Shown one piece after another: positions 60,201 to 64,000 of a DNA stretch of 64,000 bases. How positions within the stretch are numbered: position 1 is the stretch's first letter; each line of letters begins with the position of its first letter. Origin of the DNA: Sphaerolaimus hirsutus (taxonomy: Eukaryota > Nematoda > Chromadorea > Monhysterida > Sphaerolaimidae); the NCBI GenBank assembly GCA_964036195.1, contig OZ038453.1:930001-994000 (forward strand). The letters run 5' to 3'. The notes under the pieces were generated by a model. It had not been told where the DNA came from and searched no databases. It worked only from the letters and a program-made list of their open reading frames with translations. Position numbers and translations under genes: made by a program.

Positions 60201-62466
60201 CGCAATACAAAACAGTGAAAATTGAAAATATCGTAATTGTCAGATATTTTACGTTTTTACTAATTTTACTAGTTTCCGTTTTTACCACAAAAATACGCCA
60301 CTCGTCGAATTTTGCCGCGGCAGAGAATTGCAAATTCCGGTCCCTTTGCGCTTCCAATTGCGTGCTTAATTAAATAAATAATTGGTTTTATGGTACGGGG
60401 ATGTTTACACGCAAATCAGGAACGGCGCCAGTACCCCTTGGGGTCCTGACAGTTCCTGAGGACGGACACGGCAACTTACCAATCCCTTTCGTAACGGCTG
60501 CCGGCGGTTTACTTCGATTAATTGTTAAAAAGCCGTAATTAATGTAAAGCCGAAATTAATAAAATTCAAATTAAAATTCAAGCAGTTAGTATGCTTCAGG
60601 GGGACCAAGTTGGTTTCACGGGAACTTTATTTAGCAATGTAGTCAGAGTCAAATTCACAATAGCTCAAGTGAGTCGTATAGCCTCTAGTGGGTGAAAAAA
60701 TGTAAAATCAGCGCGTTTTATAATCACCAAAATCTACCATAAACGAAATGAATACTAAATCAAAGACACAACAATTAACCATAATAAGCGACTTAATAAG
60801 GCAAATTCAATGATCACTGGAAAACTGTAAACATAACGTACAAGGCACAAGTAAATTAATTAAATGCGGGAAAAATATCTAATTAAACAAAACGGGTAAA
60901 ACATGAGTTAAACCAAGTGTAAAGTAACTGTAATTACCAATGACGTAATTAAAATACAATTTATCTCGTAGGTGAGTGTCGGGAACTGGGTTTCTATTCA
61001 GAGGTTACGGTACAGTCGAGAGCAGGTGGTGTGACACGTGTTATCAACCTGCGCCCCTTTAGGTGAAAAATATTTTTATAGCGCGCCCGACCAAGGCCAC
61101 AGAAAGAACGCTCATTTGCGGGGGTTGTTCAAGGTTATTGCATTGCCGGGTAAGGGTTGGAAACTTCGGGCCTGAACACACGCCACAAGACACTAGCACT
61201 TGTGAGTTCACCAATCACCCTGGGTGATGGGAATAATTAATTGGCACTGCTGTGCTCTTCACTGTAAACTGTGCTCTGCATGTGTCTTGCAGTCGCATGC
61301 CAACAATAATTGCCGTTTGCCACTTTTCCACCCATTACCTAGTCCTACATAAAAATGCACTTGGTCGGGGAAATTTCTGAATGTTATCTATCGGGGCGTC
61401 TAAGCATTTAACAGAGTCAACACCTGTTAGCTTAACTAGAAACATAAAAAGCCTTTCTAATCATTCCCAGACACTGCACCCTTTTAATCAAAAATGTAAA
61501 CTTGATGAAAGCCTAATAATTATAACGTTCGAAAGTACATATTGGGAAATGCAAAAGAAAAACGGAAGTATTCACTTAATTAACTCAAAAATGCGGGTAA
61601 CCTAATTAGCTTAATTAATGAATCACTAAAATAAAAATTAAAAAATTAGCGTCACACGGGAAGTAATAAAATAATTAACGGAAAAGAAACAATTAATAAT
61701 TTCATGGCCGCAGTAGTGTCCATTCGGGCGTACCGTCCTGGGGCTGCGGCTTCGTTGGCGGATTTGCAGTGCACAGCGAACCGCACGTTCACTGTGACTT
61801 CCCTGTGCACCGCGGGTCGTCATTCGGTCGCATATGGTCGTTCTCGAGTCGTCGGAGTGTCTGCACAAAATTGTCGTTACGTTTTTACGCATGATTAGCT
61901 AGCCATATTTCTACCTACAATCCCACCAGCCATTAATTTTTTACCTCCGGGCTAAAAACGACATGTTCAGAAAAAGTGTTTTGCGCCGTTTTTTGGTTAT
62001 TCAAAAATCATGCCTTCTCTACATTTTTCGGTGGACGGCTGTGGCAGTCACATGCCCTGGGGGTGCAAATATGGCTCGTCTTCATTTGAATTATGGCATC
62101 AGCTTTCCGCCGTGCCGGCTTTTTGTGCTCGAAAGTTCGAAATTTTGGTTCCCGCTCAGGGCTCGATGTGAGGAAAAAGTTTTTTCTTTTTTGGAAACTA
62201 ATTAATCGGATTATTAATCTGTGCTGTTTCACAGCATCGTGCCACTGTTGGACGGGCAGTTTGGCATCAACATTCAAGTTACCTGCTCGACCGACATGTC
62301 GCAGTCCGTGCGTGTGAAAATTGATCGTCGACAAGATTTTCTAATTGTTTTCATGGAATATTAACAAGTATGTTTTTTAATTACTGGTTTTTGTTACAAA
62401 GTTGTCTGTTTCTCCTGATGACAAAAAGTTGTGCATGAATTATTACGTTGAAACTTTGATAACGGG
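60201..62466. other. Single-copy intergenic stretch, no gene recognised
   Basis: Moderately AT-rich, without the poly-G elements of the array. Open frames up to 108 codons (for example 62008-62334 minus, 61638-61892 minus) show no recognisable domain. Slightly GC-rich islands lie at 60410-60510 and 61720-61850. I see no tRNA cloverleaf or rRNA. It may include 3' flank of the helicase gene on the minus strand. Confidence 0.5.
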
Positions 62467-62480
62467 TTTTTTTTTTTTTT
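62467..62480 (-). other. A14 tract 18 nt after the helicase stop codon
   Basis: On the minus strand 14 consecutive A residues start 18 nt beyond the TGA (62499-62501). No AATAAA lies between. It could be chance, or the genomic poly(A) remnant of a retrocopied transcript. Confidence 0.45.
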
Positions 62481-62498
62481 GACAAAAATTGTTTCGTA

Positions 62499-64000
62499 TC
62501 AATTTTCACAATTACCATTTTCCATGTGGTGTTCTACCTGTTGCGCTGGAGCCTCCTCCGGTGGCAGTGGGATGGCCTCGACCGCGTCGTGGTGCTCGGG
62601 CGGCGGCGAGGGGGGCTCGGCTACGTTCTGCAGTGCCATGGCCGCCATGTCGTTGCTAATGGGGGAATATTCTTCATTAGGGCGGTAAACTGGTTCGACA
62701 ACGGGCACCACTTCCTCCAACACCGGCACACCCTCCTCCCGCGCGTCTGCGGAGGAGTCAGAGCCCGCGGTGGCGGTTTCAATGTCAGACAAACATTCCG
62801 CCTGCAGTTCTTCTTCGAGGGCCGGGTATCTGTCCGGTCCGACTAGTTCTTTCAAGTCGGCCCGCGGGCGCCATTCCGGAGGCCAAAATCCCATCACGTT
62901 TCCCCAAATTTGGCCTGACTCGTAAGAGTAAATCCGGTCGGCTTTGTGCTCGACCGTCAGAAACCGGTGGAAAAAGGTTGACCACAACATGGTCTCGGCG
63001 TTGGCCACCACAATGCGCACACATTTGGCGCGGGAGGTGGCTACGTTTCCCCGGGGCAATTCCGCTACAAATCCAACTCTACCATACGCCTTTTTGGGGT
63101 CGGCCTCCAGCTGGGCGGAGTCGGTAGGCGGGCTGCCGCGCACGCAGGAAATGATGACCACTTCCGCTTCACGGGCCTGTGCTTTGTCGGCAGTGATCAC
63201 GCGGGTGGCCCAGTAAGCCGCGTCGTGTTCTGTATGGGCTACTAGTCGACTGATTAGGGCGCGCGCCTGCGCCGCATAAAAACACACAATTAGCAAACTA
63301 GCGGGATCGGTAAGATCTGCCCAGGGCAGGGTGGGATCTTCTTTCACCGTGGCCACGAGGTAGTCGTACAGGTGCAGGATGATGCGCAGCTCCTTCTTGT
63401 TGATGATGGACATGCCCTCTTTTGATTCGCAGCCCTGGTGCACCAACGTTGATGACAGCATGACGCCATCCTCGAAGTCGCCAGGTGCGGGCAACATGGT
63501 GGCGCCGTGCGCGGCGGTGTCGTTGTAGGCGCGTAGCAGTCCGTTGTACGCCGCCACTGAGTTGGCCTGAATGAGCTGGCGATGCCCGCGGAACACCGTT
63601 TCCAAGTGAACCACGGGACATAGTTGATATTGAGTGAGCCTATCAATGAGGGTGGGGTCGGGTTTCAGGACAGGCTCCACCCAGTCTTGCACGCGAATCA
63701 TACGCGTCAATTGTTTACTGTCTCCAAATAGAAGCAGCATGCCGTTCACTGGGAGCTGAGCCGCCTGAACCACGCTAATTACTGCAGCGTCAGACGCCAA
63801 AGACGCTTCGTCAATAATTACCGCACACGCAGTCACACTTTTTATACGGGCGTCGTGGGCGGAGTCTAAAGTGACATGTATTTGACCGGGCTGCACCACT
63901 TCCAAGAACACCCGGTGCAGCCTGACCGTAGCCCTGACATATTTAGACAACGCCCTACGCAGCACCTTACCCCAAAATCCCTGGTCAGCTAAACTAGCCT
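62499..64000 (-). CDS. UPF1-like superfamily 1 helicase, C-terminal part (5' end outside window)
   Basis: Open frame of about 499 codons on the minus strand, running off the window edge; codon 63965 is GTG, not a start, and the frame is open upstream of it. Counting from that codon: Walker B IIDEAS (50-55), motif III FGDSKQL (80-86), a VFRGHRQL box with YNGLL (124-144) matching the QYRMHP...FYNG region of UPF1-like helicases, motif IV CFYAAQARAL (228-237), motif V TADKAQAREAEVVIISCVRG (258-277) and motif VI NVATSRAKCVRIVVAN (307-322). These place it in the DNA2/NAM7/UPF1 (AAA_12) group, ATP-driven RNA or DNA unwinding. Walker A must lie upstream. Motif V has QAREAE where QG(R/K)E is usual. 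The C-terminal ~120 residues are acidic and proline-rich without a domain. The ORF is intronless over 1.5 kb and markedly GC-rich against its surroundings. Host gene, retrocopy or transferred gene cannot be told apart here. Confidence 0.87.
   Translation of the reverse strand, partial: ASLADQGFWGKVLRRALSKYVRATVRLHRVFLEVVQPGQIHVTLDSAHDARIKSVTACAVIIDEASLASDAAVISVVQAAQLPVNGMLLLFGDSKQLTRMIRVQDWVEPVLKPDPTLIDRLTQYQLCPVVHLETVFRGHRQLIQANSVAAYNGLLRAYNDTAAHGATMLPAPGDFEDGVMLSSTLVHQGCESKEGMSIINKKELRIILHLYDYLVATVKEDPTLPWADLTDPASLLIVCFYAAQARALISRLVAHTEHDAAYWATRVITADKAQAREAEVVIISCVRGSPPTDSAQLEADPKKAYGRVGFVAELPRGNVATSRAKCVRIVVANAETMLWSTFFHRFLTVEHKADRIYSYESGQIWGNVMGFWPPEWRPRADLKELVGPDRYPALEEELQAECLSDIETATAGSDSSADAREEGVPVLEEVVPVVEPVYRPNEEYSPISNDMAAMALQNVAEPPSPPPEHHDAVEAIPLPPEEAPAQQVEHHMENGNCEN

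Noticed and set aside
60201-62466. LTR retrotransposon or RNA gene in the single-copy stretch
   Set aside because: No paired long direct repeats, primer-binding site, pol motifs or tRNA cloverleaf could be found by eye.
62526-63216. Plus-strand and alternative minus-strand frames across the helicase region
   Set aside because: They are shadows of the GC-rich helicase frame and carry no motifs.
63965-63965. Start codon of the helicase at 63965
   Set aside because: The codon is GTG in an animal-like genome and the frame stays open to the window edge, so the true start lies beyond 64000.

Overview
Kind of organism. The window looks like repeat-dominated nuclear DNA of an animal. It holds many short non-autonomous DNA transposons with exact target-site duplications (8 bp hAT-like, TA, TTA and possibly TTAA). 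It also holds a decayed BEL/Pao retrotransposon fragment, and BEL/Pao elements are known only from animals. Gene density is very low: the only convincing coding sequence is a GC-rich UPF1-like helicase ORF at the right edge. The species cannot be named from sequence alone; an aquatic invertebrate is a guess. || Layout. Bases 1-57803 are a tandem array of six related but unequal units, phased on window base 1: U1 1-13034, U2 13035-~19860, U3 ~19861-31855, U4 31856-41886, U5 41887-~52780, U6 ~52781-57803. U4, U5 and U6 resemble U1, U2 and U3 respectively, so the array is a higher-order repeat: a three-unit block of about 31.9 kb is present twice, the second copy being cut at 57803. Bases 1 to about 7505 and 31856 to about 39360 look identical wherever compared. 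From 57804 the DNA is mostly single-copy: a fragment of a TA-flanked element, a G-rich minisatellite (58405-58610), a ~116-bp satellite (58620-59716), a half copy of a foldback element, about 2.3 kb with no recognised gene, and the helicase ORF (62499 to beyond 64000, minus strand). || How the parts relate. Paralogous units often provide both the filled and the empty site of an insertion, so element ends and target duplications can be read directly. Eight hAT-like end types are seen. Most have interiors built from a short word that also lies next to the terminal repeat (GGCGCC, TTCGAAAA, CGGAAAA, ATCCCG, ATATCGA, and so on). Two unrelated hAT families have inserted at the tip of the same foldback palindrome. 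One 1.7-kb hAT-like element carries a broken BEL/Pao pol fragment. No transposase gene is visible, so all of these elements must have been mobilised from elsewhere in the genome. Insertions found in only one unit (several in U5, three in U1) post-date duplication; those shared by U1, U2, U4 and U5 pre-date it.
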